From Tubiluchus corallicola (Eukaryota > Priapulida > Priapulimorpha > Priapulimorphida > Tubiluchidae): a stretch of DNA of 64,000 nucleotides. The translations under genes and the position numbers were made by a program. Below the pieces are notes generated by a model, which was not told the origin of the DNA, did no database searches, and worked only from the letters and a program-made list of their open reading frames with translations. Each line of letters begins with the position of its first letter. The first letter of the stretch is position 1. Of the stretch, positions 1-15,300 are shown piece after piece. Location of the stretch: the NCBI GenBank assembly GCA_030141605.1, contig JAQGDQ010000630.1, forward strand, positions 22,501-86,500, in the 5' to 3' direction.

Positions 1-300
1 CAAACCAAAGTTGCGTTTCCATATCTATGTTAGTTTACTCTGCAAAAAATACAAATTTTCTGTAGTCTACAATTACTACATCTACAAAACTACTGAAATA
101 AGTGCAAGAAAATAAGTGCTACAGATTACTACGTTACGCTAAAAAGCTAAAATGCATACATACATTGTTTGTCCAATATTGAGTCGAGAAAAAGCCAGAA
201 TGTCAGTAAAAGGTAGCAGTATAATTATAAGTCAAATTTTAAATGTAACAAAGACGTGTGTACATAACAAGTTCCACCTATACAATGTCAGAGTAGAAAA

Positions 301-508
301 AGTAGTCTAGCTTGTTGAACTACAGTCTAATATATTGTGGCTTCTAATGCATATACTACCTTGGGAAAAAGTAGTCTAGCTTGTTGAACTACAGTCTAAT
401 ATATTGTGGCTTCTAATGCATATACTACCTTGGGAAGGGGTAGTCTAGCTTGTTGTACTACAGTCTAATATATTGTGGCTTCTAATGCATATACTACCTT
501 GGGAAGGG
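301..508. repeat. three-copy 69-bp tandem repeat
   Basis: Three head-to-tail copies of a 69-bp unit start at 301, 370 and 439. Each begins near AGTAGTCTAG and ends near ACTACCTTGGGAA. Copies differ by only a few bases, so the array is young. It lies in non-coding DNA that is probably an upstream intron of the sacsin gene. Confidence 0.9.
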
Positions 509-1403
509 GTAATGGACTAAAACATTTGTACCTGCAACAATGGACAAATTTGGTTTTTGTGAGGGGAGTGTAGGACCAAGCGACCAATTCCACACTCCCC
601 TTACATATTAGATGGTATAATTAGTTCATAGGACCTATAGAAAAATTAGATAACTAATATTATTATATTAATTCTACTGGTATGGGCTTAATATATTTAT
701 ATTTATATAGCCTTGAATCTTATGAATATACGTATATATATATATATATATATACACATAGGATTCAAGGCTACAGCTCCGACGACGGCACCATTTGCGG
801 CGATCTATACGTCAAACGAAAGATCTCGATCTAGTGTTGTGCCATTGTGGGTTTATTTTTCGAATCGGGCCCACTGGGACGAACGGAGGGGGGGGCGAAA
901 AACCTCCAAAAATGGCCATTTTTCGGCCGTTTTTTGCAAAAATTATACGTCTGAGATATAGAGAACGGGAACGGACCATGGGTGGTGCTGGCTATTTATA
1001 GATAGCCCGTTCAGCGGTGGGTGTAGTAGGCATATTTAGAATTGGCGAGAGGGCCACAGCGTCCCTTAACGAGCATCTTCCCGTTATTATATTAATGTAG
1101 CAAGATAATTATTAGTATTAAAAAATTAGGATTAATTTAAACTGAATTAGTCAATAATTTCATGTGATTTGAAATGGCGACTTACGATGACTCAGTGCAG
1201 AATATTAGTTTAAGTTATTCATTTGATGTATGGCCGACAACGCCAATCAAGATATATTTTACAAAAAATCCACATCAATTTACATGCATATACAAGAGTA
1301 TTTAGCTACAACACATTGTACTGTTACTTCATATGACTGCGTAATATGGGATGATACAAAATCTGACTTATTGTGTTGGTAAAGTATGACACAACAGCTA
1401 AAC
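509..1403. other. non-coding, hairpins and a GC-richer island
   Basis: No supportable gene. A hairpin has arms GGGGAGTGT (about 564) and ACACTCCCC (about 592). A second has arms AGCCTTGAATC (709-719) and GATTCAAGGCT (762-772) around an (AT)n loop. Positions about 770-1080 are clearly richer in G+C than the flanks, with runs of G and mirrored CCAAAAATGGCC-type words. Short open frames here have no recognisable domain and I do not call them genes. Confidence 0.5.
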
Positions 1404-1911
1404 CAGGGATGAGAATGATAAATTGCAAAAAACTCTGAAACAGGCCGGGGGTTTCGGGACCGCATAGGCCCCCATGGGGGTTCAAGGGGGCGAAGCAAAA
1501 AATTGCTATTTTGTGACCATAGAGAGCCTCTAAGTGAACTTAAAATATCAGCTATCTTGTTTCATGCATAATTTAAAATACCCAACTATCAAGGATACAT
1601 GATACCTAATTGTCACAAAAACGCCTAAGTACTGGCCACTCCTATGCAAAAGTATATAAAAACTGTCTGCAATTGAATCAAATAACTCCGCACAATTGAT
1701 TCTATATTTTTATACATAGAGATATACACGTGGTTACACTGATGTACATGATGTAAACAAAGTGACGGCCTGCCAACTAGCGGTCAGCTTGTGAAATAAT
1801 GTACTGGGCCGTGAAAATTTTCTCAACGAATTTATGCGATTTACAAAAATGGCACTACTGATCTTCCAAAAACTCGGAATTCCGCGTATCCGAGGAAGAT
1901 TCTCATTCCTG
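1404..1911. mobile_element. hAT-like MITE, family B, copy 1
   Basis: The termini are CAGGGATGAGAAT on the left and ATTCTCATTCCTG on the right. The same family recurs at 39049-39532 and 63150-63659 with near-identical interiors. CTAAAC flanks both ends (6 bp). No transposase is present, so the element is non-autonomous. The hAT assignment rests on the CAGGG terminus and on the 8-bp duplication at the second copy. Confidence 0.8.
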
Positions 1912-2155
1912 CTAAACATTTCAAAGTTCGATGTTTCCAATTATTCTCCCAGTTGGTTTTTTTTGTTCACTCATCCATTCTTTTTTTATCGGGTTCACAT
2001 GACAATGGGCTTATACAAGCCTTTGCTTCTCTAGCCCACTGCAGTACAATTATTCTTTTACGATAACGATAGTGTATGAAACATAACAATTTAATATGAT
2101 GTAATAATTTTGATGTCACTGTGTGCTTAATGTCACTATATTGTACTGAACGTGA

Positions 2156-3243
<1,088 letters not shown>

Positions 3244-3353
3244 ACTAAATGTAAATGCTTATCCACTTCCAAAGTCTTTCCAAAAATAACTAGGAAACCC
3301 TGCCTGGTTTTTAATTTGAAAACAGTACATAACTGATGTTTTTGTATTTTTAG

Positions 3354-6300
3354 GAACTACACAACTTCGCAAGTTGACGCTAGAAGCCGTTCCTCATCTT
3401 GTGCAAGTTTCGCTTGATCGCATGATCGAATTAGACATGGACTGGCTTCGGAAACTGTGGATTTATTTGTTACGAGAATTTCCCCATGAACTCACACCAT
3501 TTTGTGACATGACCATACTGCCGGACGAGAAGACGTTAGAACTGTACGGACTGTCTCTACCGTCAACTTTAGTTCTGCAACACCACAAAAGCGACTCCAT
3601 TTCAAATGAGGCAGCCGAAGGATTGGCAAGTCTAGGAATTACGGTTGTAAATATACCGGAATTTGTTTTAGATCACCCGGAAATCGGTAACTACGTAAAC
3701 GAACCTTCTCCCGTCGGCGTGTTCAAAGCGCTACAGGTAAAGCTGTACGACGACGAATGTCTGCAAGAAGCAAAAGAGGCGGTGGGGGAACTCGAACGCG
3801 ATGCGAAAAAAGAACTTCGCAAGTTTTTCGCGAGTGCAAACGCGCTAACCGAGGAATCTAAAGCAATTTTAATGGCGCTGCCGCTTTTTCAGTCAACGAG
3901 CGACGGCAGCGATTTTGTTTGCGCCAAAGACGTACCGATGACGACGCCTAAAATGAAATTACCTGTCCACATCCCTGCCAGATTAATAGATATAAACTGT
4001 GATAAAAGTTCTCTGCAACTCTCTTTGTTACTAGATATAGAAGAATTGACTATCAGCAACGTTCTTCTTCTGTACGTGTTTCCAGCTGTTAACTCTAATG
4101 CTTATTCTTGCGAGGAATTAGATAAATTAATCGAATGGATTTCTGGAAATTTTCTGTCGCTGATCGAAGAAAACGGTGAAGTTGGCGAGGCTCTGAAGGA
4201 GCTGTCGTTTGTAAAAAGTACCCGTGGATCTTACGTTAAGCCAAAGAAACTTTTCGACCCTTGGTGTCCTAAGCTTAAGCATTTGTTTGCGTTAGAAAGC
4301 TGCTTTCCGGACGATATGTACGCTCGTCCCGATGTTGTTACGATGCTGAAAACTGTTGGCCTAAAAACGTATGACGACGTGACAATTGCCGATGTTGAAA
4401 GGGCAGCCGAAGTCATAGACGAAAATGCAGATAGCGAAGAAAAAACCGAAGTTCTGCACGAGAAAGGATTTGCTATACTGGAATGGTTGAATGCTAACGT
4501 AAAAACCAGTGAAGAGCTAGTTAATTTACGGAAATTTAAATTTGTTCCGTGCTGCATGTCGCCGCCTCTGTGTTATCCGAAGTGTGCACCTTTTTGCACA
4601 ACGGCATTTGATTATCCCGACAATGTCAAAAGCTCATCGTACGTGTGCCTAATTGGCTCCGTCCAACCTACGGTAGAAGCGGATAACATTGTGAACATTT
4701 CTGAAATGTTTGGTTGGACTACGAAACCAGTTTTGTCTTCTGTAATAAGCCACTTGTCAGTCATGATCAGAAACTACGAAAGTAAAGCTAGGGTGCTGTA
4801 TGAAGAAGCTGTTCTGACAATGTACTCGTATTTTTCCGAGTATGAAATGGACCGGGTTGTGCCTGCTTTGCGTGATCTTGAAATACCGTGGGTGTGGCAC
4901 GGTTTCGGTTTTGCTAGACCGGAGAGGATAGTGGTAAATTTGTCACACAGTTTTCACTTAGAACCTCACATTTATGTTATTCCTGAAATATCCCAAGCAT
5001 TTGAAAGTATGTTTATCAAGTGTGGTGCGCTGCAAGAAATACCATACGAACTTTTCGTTACCGTTATTGAAGAAATTAGCATTAAGTGGACAAATGGCAG
5101 CGACACGTCTATGGATGATTACCTAAAAGACAAGTACGTTGTACTTCAGATACTAGACTGCTTAGTGGCAAATGGAGAAGAGTTACCCAGTCACTTGCGA
5201 GACAACCTACTCCTTCCAGTTGCGAATAACAATAAGAAATTGGAATTCCATCACATCGATAACTGTACGTACTGTGAAAAGGAAGAGCAGTGGTTGTACG
5301 AACAGTATTCCGAAATGGAGAGTTCCGGTAACGTGCAATCGCTGTTATTTATCCACCCCGACATTCCGCAAAGAACTGCGGCTTTGCTTCAAGTTCCAAC
5401 GTTGTCTAAGCAGTGGATCGAATCCGACGAAATTATCAGTTTCGAACAAGCGGGGCAGCAGGAACCGTTAACCCGTCGCATCCGTCGTTTGCTACAAGAA
5501 TACAGCGACGGAATGTCCATTCCGAAAGAAATTGTTCAAAATGCAGATGATGCCGGCGCTTCGGTTGTTAAGTTTTTGTACGACAGGCGGCAAAACTTGG
5601 ATGCTCGCTCTCAGCTGCTTGATCGGGGGATGGCCGTTTGCCAGGGACCGGCCTTGTTAGCGTACAATGATGCTACGTTTACGGACGAAGACTTTCTGAA
5701 CATAACAAAACTGTCGGGTGCAACGAAGAAAGAGAAGACGGAGAAAATCGGTCATTTTGGTTTAGGGTTTAACTCCGTTTACAACGTCACCGACATGCCC
5801 AGTATTGTTAGTCGAAACTACGTGCTGATTCTTGATCCAACGACCGCACATTTGGGCCGACAGATTAGAGACAGGGGAAGACCCGGTATTAAAATAAATA
5901 CAAGAAAGCGATATTTAGGAATATTCGACAATCAGTTTAAGCCGTATCACAACGTGTTCGGTTGCACCTTGTCGGAGGCGACGGGATTCAAAGAGTTTGA
6001 TGGCACGTTGATTCGATTACCTCTGAGGACCGAAAACAGCGAACTTTCTGATAAATGTTATGGCGATGACGATATGGTGGAGCTGCTGTCGATTCTAGCG
6101 AACGAGGCAAGTACTCTGCTACTTTTCACGCAAAGCGTGAAGAAAGTTGAAATCTACTTGCAGGAAGATGTGGACGAGTTGAATGCGATACGCCTATTGA
6201 GCATACATAAATCTCCACTTTTATTCGTTAAGGAGATTCGACCAACTCCGAACATTGCGGAACTGGACAAGTTTACGCAGCAATGCAGCATGCTTAAAGC

Positions 6301-9300
6301 GTCGTCGCACAAGCTGAAGCAGTTGCGCGATTCCGACGAGGAAGCCCAGAACGTCACGGTGGAAAACTCGATGATCGTGCAGTCGAGCAGCAAAGTTTCG
6401 AAAGAGGGGAAGGCCTTCTTCAACAGCAGCGCGCTCAAAAGCCTCACGTCGCTATGGCTCATCGTATCGGTGATGGGAGGAAGAGATGCGGTCGAGCTCG
6501 CCAAACTGCACAGATCATTAGTACCCTGTGCCGGAGTCGCCGTACAAGTCGAAAAAGTATCAGAAGAAGAAGATTATTTTTTGCCACTGCAAGTCGCAAG
6601 TGACTCGGTTGCATCCGAAGGAATGGTGTTTTGTTACCTACCACTTCCGATTAACTCTACTCTACCAGTACACGTAAACGGTTCATTCGCCATCACTCCA
6701 AGCAGGAGACATTTGATAGAACGAGTCAAAACCGACAAACTTGACATCAGGGTGGAATGGAACGAGGCTCTCATAGAAACTGTGACAATGGCGTTCTTGC
6801 GCTTACTCAGCGATATTAAGAAACTTTTGCCACCAAACAACGTGGCCTATTCCTACCATAGCTTGTTTCCATTGCCTTCCTATGGTCTGTGGAGTTTACT
6901 TTCTCAATGCTTTTACAAATATGTCACTCGGGCTGAAAAGGTGAATCTGTTTTCCGACGGAACCTCCTGGTCTAGTCTAAATCAGTGCGTGTTTCTTGAT
7001 ACTGCCATACGATGTGCACCCGGCATTGGTGACACGGCTCTGAACGTCTTGCAGGTTCTTGCACAAGGAATGGAAAAGCTCGTAATTGACATGCCAACTC
7101 ACATTTATGATGCTCTAGTCGCTGCTGGTTGTCAGAAAGAGATTGATGCTATTTTATACACAAAAACCGAATTCTTTTCGGAGTTGCTTTTGCCGTCGTT
7201 GGATATTATACCAGCTGAGATGAGAGACCCTCTTGTAATTTTTGCGTTAGATGGAAACTGCTCAGAGATTACAGAAAGTTTGGCTAATTACCCATGCATT
7301 CCTTGTTCACCTGATGGAAAACTATTGAAAAAGCCACTCGATTTAATACATCCCGAAGGACGCATTGCTCAAATGTTCACGCCCGAAGACAAGCGCTTCC
7401 CCTTTGGTACAAAAGAGACTTATCTGAGTCCCCAGAGATTGGAAACCATGTGCCAGATGGGAATGAAGAAAGACGACATGACGCTTACCGACGTGTTAGA
7501 TAGAGCAAAGTCAGTGAATACGTTTGAAAACCACACAGAAGCAATAAGGCGATGTAGGCAACTGTTGTCGTACTTAGATAACAAGCCAGATGCCGCCACG
7601 CAAAACTCACCATTAAATTCAATCCAGTTTTTACCGGTGCTCCCGCGGCCCGCTCGCTACCCTTCCGAATTACCTTGGGGTGGCGACGCTTATGTAAATA
7701 AATTTCTGTCTCCTCACGAACTGTTCTCTCCTCAATGTCAAAATCTGATTGGGCTTGTGAAGCCAATCGTAGACGACAAAAATGCGTCGCTCACTCCCAA
7801 CATCGAACGGCAGTTGGCGCTGAGAAAACATCCTTCAATTGAAAGTGTCCTTCAGCAGCTGTGCTGTGTTTGTTCTTCGCCGGCAGATTTGCACAAGAAA
7901 CAAAATGCCCTGATAGTCCAGAGCATGCTGAGAGAAATATACACGTTTTTGCAAACAGCGACTGAAGGGGATGAAGAAAAATTGCGTACTATTAAAGCAG
8001 TGCTGCAAGACATCCCGTTTGTGCTCGTTGGAACACGCTTTCTAAAGATGGAACAGTTAGCATTTGAATGTGGCAATTCCTTACCTCCGTATCTATACGA
8101 ATTGCCTCTAGAATGGCAGACACTTAGTAAAGAATTTTTCGAGAAACTGGGGTTGAAAAACAGGTTTGATTATAAGGACTATATGCACATCATCTACCAA
8201 ATAAGATCTATTGTGCCTAAAGAACCATTAGATGAAGAGTTATGCAAAACTGTTATTGTTCTTTCGAGACTTCTAGCAAATGAAATCAGTATGAAATCTA
8301 TCACCCTTGAAGATCTTGAGTTAGAATGTGGACCTGTATTGTTACCTGATAACAGTATGAAACTCCAACAAAGGTGCAACTTATGTTTCAACGACTGTCC
8401 ATGGATGCCAGATGACTCGACTTTTTTGTACATAAACGAAAAGATTGACCTTCATACCGCCATGATATTTGAGATAAGAACAAAGAAGCGATTAAATGCC
8501 AGCCGTGTTGCTGAAGGATTTAAAATACCATTTGGACAAAGAGAAAAACTTACTAGTCGGATTAAAAGAATTTTATCTGGTTACAATGAACAGGACGAAA
8601 TTCTGAAAGAAATGCTGCAAAATGCTGACGATGCTGGTGCAACAGAAATTGCTTTCATTAATGATGAACGCCAGCTAAAAGGCGATCACCTGCTGGATGA
8701 CAACTGGAAAATTCTTCACGGACCCGCTCTTTGCATCTATAATAACGCTGCTTTCAAACACAGTGACATCTTAGGAATACAAAATCTGGGAGAAGGCAGC
8801 AAGGGTGATGACATTTACAAAATGGGCAGGTATGGCGTTGGTTTCAATGTTGTTTACAAAGTAACCGATGTGCCGACATTTTTAACGTCCGGTCCAGAAG
8901 TTGGCGAGTGTTTATGCGCCCTGGATCCTCATGCATCTTATCTGCCCGATACGTCCGAAGGAACAACTGGGCTTATGTTGAGAGTGAATCCAAAAATCCG
9001 TGAGCTTTACAGTGACATGTTCAGTGGTTACTTACAAGACAAATTTAAAATCCAAGGCAGCACCATGTTTCGTCTCCCCTTGAGGACTCACGAAATGGCA
9101 CAAACATCGAAAATAAGTCAAAGTCAAACAACAAGCAACGACATCAAGCAAATGTTTGATGTATTTAAATCACAGATGTTCGATGTATTGCTCTTCACGA
9201 GAAATGTTAAAAAAATCAGGCTGGTCAGTATAGCACCAGATAATTCAGCTGAAGAATATCTGGTAACCATGGAAATCTCTTCACAGGATGAAGCCAGCAA

Positions 9301-12300
9301 AGCCTCCTTCAACGAGCACGTAAAAAAGGCAACAAAGTTAATGAAAGCCGGGTCTACGCAATTAAGAAGCGTTCCGCTGAGATCCGTCTCGTACATGGCT
9401 TCAATCCAGGACAACGAGGAAAGATCTGAATCTTGGTTAGTTTGCCAACGTATAGGACTAGATGAAAACTTGCGCGTTATTGACACAGTACAGACAGCCA
9501 TTGCTTCGGGTGACCTTGCTGTGCTGCCTCTAGCTGGTGTTGCTGCCCAACTGCTGGACAAGGATGATAACATCTCATGTAGAACAAAGAAAGCATTTTG
9601 CTTTATGCCACTGCCGGGACAAATTCATCAGCCCGTGCATGTTAATGGACAATTTGTTCTTGACCACGAAGCCAGGCGCAGGTTAGACGAAGGAGGTGTA
9701 TTTAGTCGCGACTGGAACAACCTGCTAATTGAAGGGGTTGCAAGTTACTGTTATTTAACTCTGCTCAAAGAGATTAGGGAGAAAATATCAGCTAAAATTG
9801 GGAAAACTCTATTTGATAAGACCATAACAATATTTCTATCAAGTAGTGGATGCTCTTCTCCCTCGGAAGGCAGCATCGTTGAGTCGCCCACTCTATCACC
9901 GGAACGCGACTTTAGCTTTGAAGGTGTTGAGACTCAACAGAACGCAGCAAGGTCTGAAAAGATGGAAGAGGTGCTGAAAGTATTAGGCATTTACTTTTCC
10001 TATTTTCCAACAGCGGGTTTATCAGAGGATACATACTGGAAAGCATTGAGTACGGAAGTGTACAGACTAATACAAATTTCAAAAACGCCTCTCCTTCCCG
10101 TTGTTCGTGTGCAAGAATTGGACACAACAGTGGAGTGGTATGGACTTCAAGCCAGCCATTTCAAAAAAGATTATGTGACAGAATCCACGGAAAATGGCAC
10201 ATCGATGGGAATTCCCAAAATCGACTGCAGTGCCGTTGAAGCAATTCTGTTAGACATCGGCTTCAATCTGACTGCCGCACCGAGCAGGATTTATCAGGGA
10301 TTTACCGGAGCCGGTATCTCAGTAAATCAAGCAACTCCATCTGCAGTGATGGCGTTCCTCGCAGAGTATAGTCAATTCTGGAGATTGCCCAAGAAGTTGC
10401 GACACACTCCGCTGAGGACGCTTTCTAGATACGAACAGATTCTCGATTATTGTCAAGAAGAACCTACGTTTCACAAATTCTTGCACGGAATGCCATTACT
10501 TCTCACGAGTGACAATATTTTAAGAGAATTTGACAAAGACAAGCCGGTTTTTGTCTCAAATTTCAATGATCTGCTGAGTGGAAAGCGCAATTTGTTCGCG
10601 CACAAGTTGCTCCGTAGTAAATTCACTGCAATACTTACCGAAGAACAACCGGAAGGAATTAAGGTGTTCACTCCCGCAGATTTAGCATTGCATTTACCTA
10701 CAGTGTTAGAACAAGATGTATATTACGGCCAAGACTATGCAACGTTTCCTGATGATCTTGTTCCGTGGATTAACCGACTATGGCTATTTCTAAGAAATTA
10801 CACAAAAGGTAATGAATCCACCAGTGAAGCGCTTGAAGTGCTTAATGAATGGTGCATTCTGCCGGTCACAAAAGTCAGAAATGGCGAAAAAGAACAGCTA
10901 CTATTTCAATTCTCCAAGGCGTCTGCGGTGTTGAACCTGTCAAGTAAATCTGTGATACCAGACACAACGCAGAAAATGAAAACTGCACTACAAACGCTTA
11001 GCATTCCAGAACTAGATTTTCAGTTATTACCAAAAGTGGAAAAAGAAGTGGTTGAAAGGCCAGTGCCACAATGCATGTGTGCTAACCTTACAAAGGCAGA
11101 GGAGGCTTTGTACGCCTTTTACCACGCATACCAAAATGACATGCTGAACATCCGAAATCTTACCGAAGAAGTGGCTAGTGATATTCTTTTGTACTTTTGC
11201 CAAAACATTCCATCTCTAGAGAATGATGACGATGGTTGTGCAGAAAAAATACTGAATCTTCCGCTACACCTCACTTTAGACAAAAAGCTGGTATCCATAG
11301 AAGAAGCTGATGCTTATGTTGTTTCTAGCTATAGCAAAGTACTACAGATGGACCAAAGTTGGATGGAGAAGTCGGACATTATATTCCTTCTGAAGCAAAG
11401 TCACAAACTCATCGACCTGTATAACTTTTTAGGTTGCTTAGAAATGGAACCGGCCGAGCTGTACTTGAATCACATACTTCCTCTTTTTAACCACTTGACA
11501 GCAAAGGGTAAAGTTGAGCACATGGAGTATATAAAGGAAAAGATATGGAAGGATTGCATGTTGTCTGCAGGGAATAGAGCTTTTCAAATGCAGGAACGAT
11601 TAAAGAAGCTTCATTTCCTTCCCGACGAAAATGGGGATTACTTCTCACCTCCCCATTTCTACGATCCCGGTGTGGACTTATTCCAGATTTTCTTGTCTGC
11701 TGATAAATTTCCACAAGAGCCATACAGCTCAGAGGACTGGTTAGTGTTTCTGCGTAATATTGGCCTAAAAACCAGAGTGGACTGCGACATGTATATTGAA
11801 TTTTGTCAGACTGTTGCAAAAGCAGCTCAAACTGCTGATAAAGACATGGCAGAGATAAAACAATGGAGCTTTAGCCTAGTGAACTATCTATTTACTAAAA
11901 TGATGCCCTCGCATGAATACTCTGTCGATGACATCTACACAGTTTTGCATTGCATTCGCGACATCAAATTCATTTACCCCGGTTTGCCATCAGAAGAAAT
12001 GTGTCAGCTAAGACAACCGTATGGTCAATCTGAAGGAAAGAGACTACAGTTTATTTGCTTTTCCAATTCAATTTGTCCGGCATACTTGAATCTTGTATGG
12101 GCAGAATGCCACGTTTTGCCAACTTATGCAGATGCTAGCAAGCAATACAGTATGAGAATGGAAAATACACATGTTCTTAAAGCATTGGGTGTGGTGGCAA
12201 GTCCTTCATCAGAAAACGTGGCAAATAACCTGACTACAGTAGTGGCGCATATTTTGGACTACAGGGACAACGTTACAAATGCCTCCGAGCTAAAACTCCG

Positions 12301-15300
12301 TCAGCAAGTTATTACAGACCATTTCAGATTTCTCAAAGAAAGGATGCCACTGTCAAAGGAGACAAAAATGAGGCTTTCTTGGGCTAAGTGTGTTCCAGTA
12401 GAAGATGGAAGAAGTTTTGTGGAGCCTGATAGAGTGATAGTAGAGTTACCTATAGACGACGAACTGCCGCCATTTCTTTACAAATTGCCCCTGGCAATGG
12501 GACCATTTTCTGAACTGCTGCAACTACTGGGTTCCGAACCTACAGTGTCTGCTAAACACTATATCAACGTGCTAAAAAATATTTACGAGGAAACTAAATT
12601 TTCTGAATCTCGCCTACATCCCAACGAGTGCGTACTGGCATTTAAAGCAATTAAGAAATTGTTTACTCTGCTGCAAGAGGCGCGCAATAAAGATTACACG
12701 GCCTTGAAGCAGAACCCCCTGTACTTGCCTAGTCAGTCACTCAAAATTTATAGAAGCACTAATCTGGTCTTTAACGACATGCCAACTTTTAAACAAGTGA
12801 AACTCGACAAGGAAAATGTCATCGGCCTCAAGGAATGCGGCATCGATGGAAACGAGCTGGATTTTTGGAAAGTGCTGCCAGAGGAAACACGTCCAAAATT
12901 CATGAGTGAACTAGTCACTGAAACGCTCATCAATGACGTCACGCTGGATGCCACGTGTTGTGCGACTCATATGCATTGTCGTAGATTATTGCATTCCAGT
13001 CCATTCCAATGTGCCGTTGTTCGACTGCTTATTCACGAGATCACTTTGAGTGGCAAACATCACGCCGACAGAGACCAGATTCAAGACGATGTCGTTGAAT
13101 GTCTCAACAGCATCGTGCTGCAGTGCGTTAGCGATTTGAGGATAGGATTGCGGTACAAGTCAACCGGTTATGAAATACCCAACACAGCCATTGAAATCCC
13201 ATGCTTTATTTCATCAAATCTTGGTGACCGTAACTACGACGATGAGGGCGTTGTCATTCTAATTAACCATTCTAAAGAACTAAAGGGCATGGTCGAGAAA
13301 ACAGTTGCCACGTTTCTGTGCGAAACATTTCGCAGTCTGGAGCCGCGGAAAGACATTCTACACGTCCTGCTCAGCAACGACAGCAATCACATGTTAATCC
13401 TGGATCAGTATAATATTAGATCAGATGAAACATTGGAGGAAATCACGAAGGACGTCAACTCTCTCCCGATGCCCGGCGACTTCATACACATTTCGGATCA
13501 TCATCTGTTGCAGCAGAGCTTGGACCGGAAGTTCGTATTTCGTCCGGGAGAATACGTGGGTTACGAGGTGGATGCGGAAGGCGATACTCCCACGTACCTT
13601 TATGCCGTTATACTGCAAGTTCTTCGGGGAACGGGAGACGACTCAACATTATACATGACGAGGAAGTATAAAATTGATATTGGGCAAAGGACGCCCATCA
13701 CGGCTACGGCAACTGATCTGTACAGGTTTACTCGACCTGAGAAACTACTCGCCGATGAGTTGGTTATTTATGAAGGAGCACAACAGAATGGCTTTTGTAA
13801 CGGTGATGTTGATATGCATGACGGCTATGCATTAAGGCAAAAGAGCGTTAAGCAAATAAAGTCTGAAGTCAGTCAGGCACTGAATGATGCCTTTAGACTG
13901 AGCGACACTGAACGAAAGAAAGTTATTCGAAGACTGTATTTGAACTGGCATCCGGACAAGAATCCGGATAACGTCGAATTAGCGGGCACCATTTTCAAAC
14001 ACTTGCAAGAAGAAGTGAAGCGACTGGAAAAACAAAAGGCAACATTGTCGCCAAAAATGTACAAAGACTGGGACACTTGGGCCAAGCAACATCAAAAACA
14101 GAGAGAGGAATACAAAGAAAATCTCGACAAAGAACAGAAAGACGACGGAAAATCGTCTCCCAGGAAGCGGCGACAGAAAAGAAGAAGCAAGAAGCAGAAA
14201 GAAGAAAATGGGACGAATGAAGAAGAAGATCCCACACAACCTCCCCCAACATTTGCTAAGAAAAACCCCCAACCAGTCGAGGCTAGACGGTGGTATCGGC
14301 AGGCAGCAGAGGACATGAAGTCGGCGTATCACGACTTGAACGCCCACCACCCATCTTACGCCTGGGTGTGCTTCAAAGTTCACCAGGTAAAATGTTCAGT
14401 TGTTTTGTCCACGTTATTAGCAGCAAATGAAGTTCGACTGCATTCACTTTCAACAGCTTTGAAGGGGAAGAAAAGGCAATTGTAAAGTCTGTCCCAAAAT
14501 GTCCTGAAAAAACTTTCCACGCAAACGCATATTACACAGGCATCATGCTTATCTGCTTGAAAGACTTGTAATTAGAAAAGAAAATTCTTACTAATTTAAA
14601 ATGTTTGCGCCAACTGGAAAAATGTCACTGACCCTTCTTTCCAGTGTGGGTCACTCAGCAATTTAAAATGTTTGCGCCAACTGGAAAAATGTCACTGACC
14701 CTTCTTTCCAGTGTGGGTCACTAACTCACCAAAAACATTTTTTAGTCTTACTGACACGACACGGTTATTTGTACTTTTGCTTTGTTAGTGACCTGTGTGC
14801 TGCGAATTTCCTAATTATTCTTTAAACCGCCACACAATTATATCTGAACTTGTTTCAAATGACCTACCGTCAAAATGGCTGCACATAACGGTGATCGCAG
14901 GAGTTTGAATTTCCAAGTTTTATGCAACACTGCTGCTAATGCAAGCTCTGTGCACAATAAGGCAGTATGTAAGTGTTACAAAATTTCAAGATGAATTTTT
15001 ATAGATTTATGTTGTAACTAAAGGATTTTCTTGTGCTCTAAAAGATTGTATGAAACGCATAATTTAAACCAGGGGTGTGCAAATTATCTGACTAGCCGGG
15101 CCACATTCAACTTTTCCGCATTTCCTGCGGGCCACAGACAGTTTGATAAAGGAGCCAAGTACAGAAAGACCTAATAACGATTTTTTTTTGTATCCGACCT
15201 GCTTACATCATTACTACTACACTCAATAAACTATTTTAGAAGTTATTAAAATTTATATTACAAACCATATATTTCTACTTTCAGGACAGATAGTGGTAAT

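Noticed and set aside
301-508. CRISPR-like regular repeat
   Set aside because: Three contiguous 69-bp units with no unique spacers, in eukaryotic DNA; a simple tandem repeat.
713-1001. Overlapping frames of 82 and 68 codons in the GC-rich island
   Set aside because: Start within an (AT)n microsatellite, no recognised domain, no splice or promoter context.
13979-14383. Overlapping minus-strand frames of up to 134 codons within the end of the large sacsin exon
   Set aside because: Antisense shadows of the lysine/glutamate-rich sacsin linker; no domain of their own.
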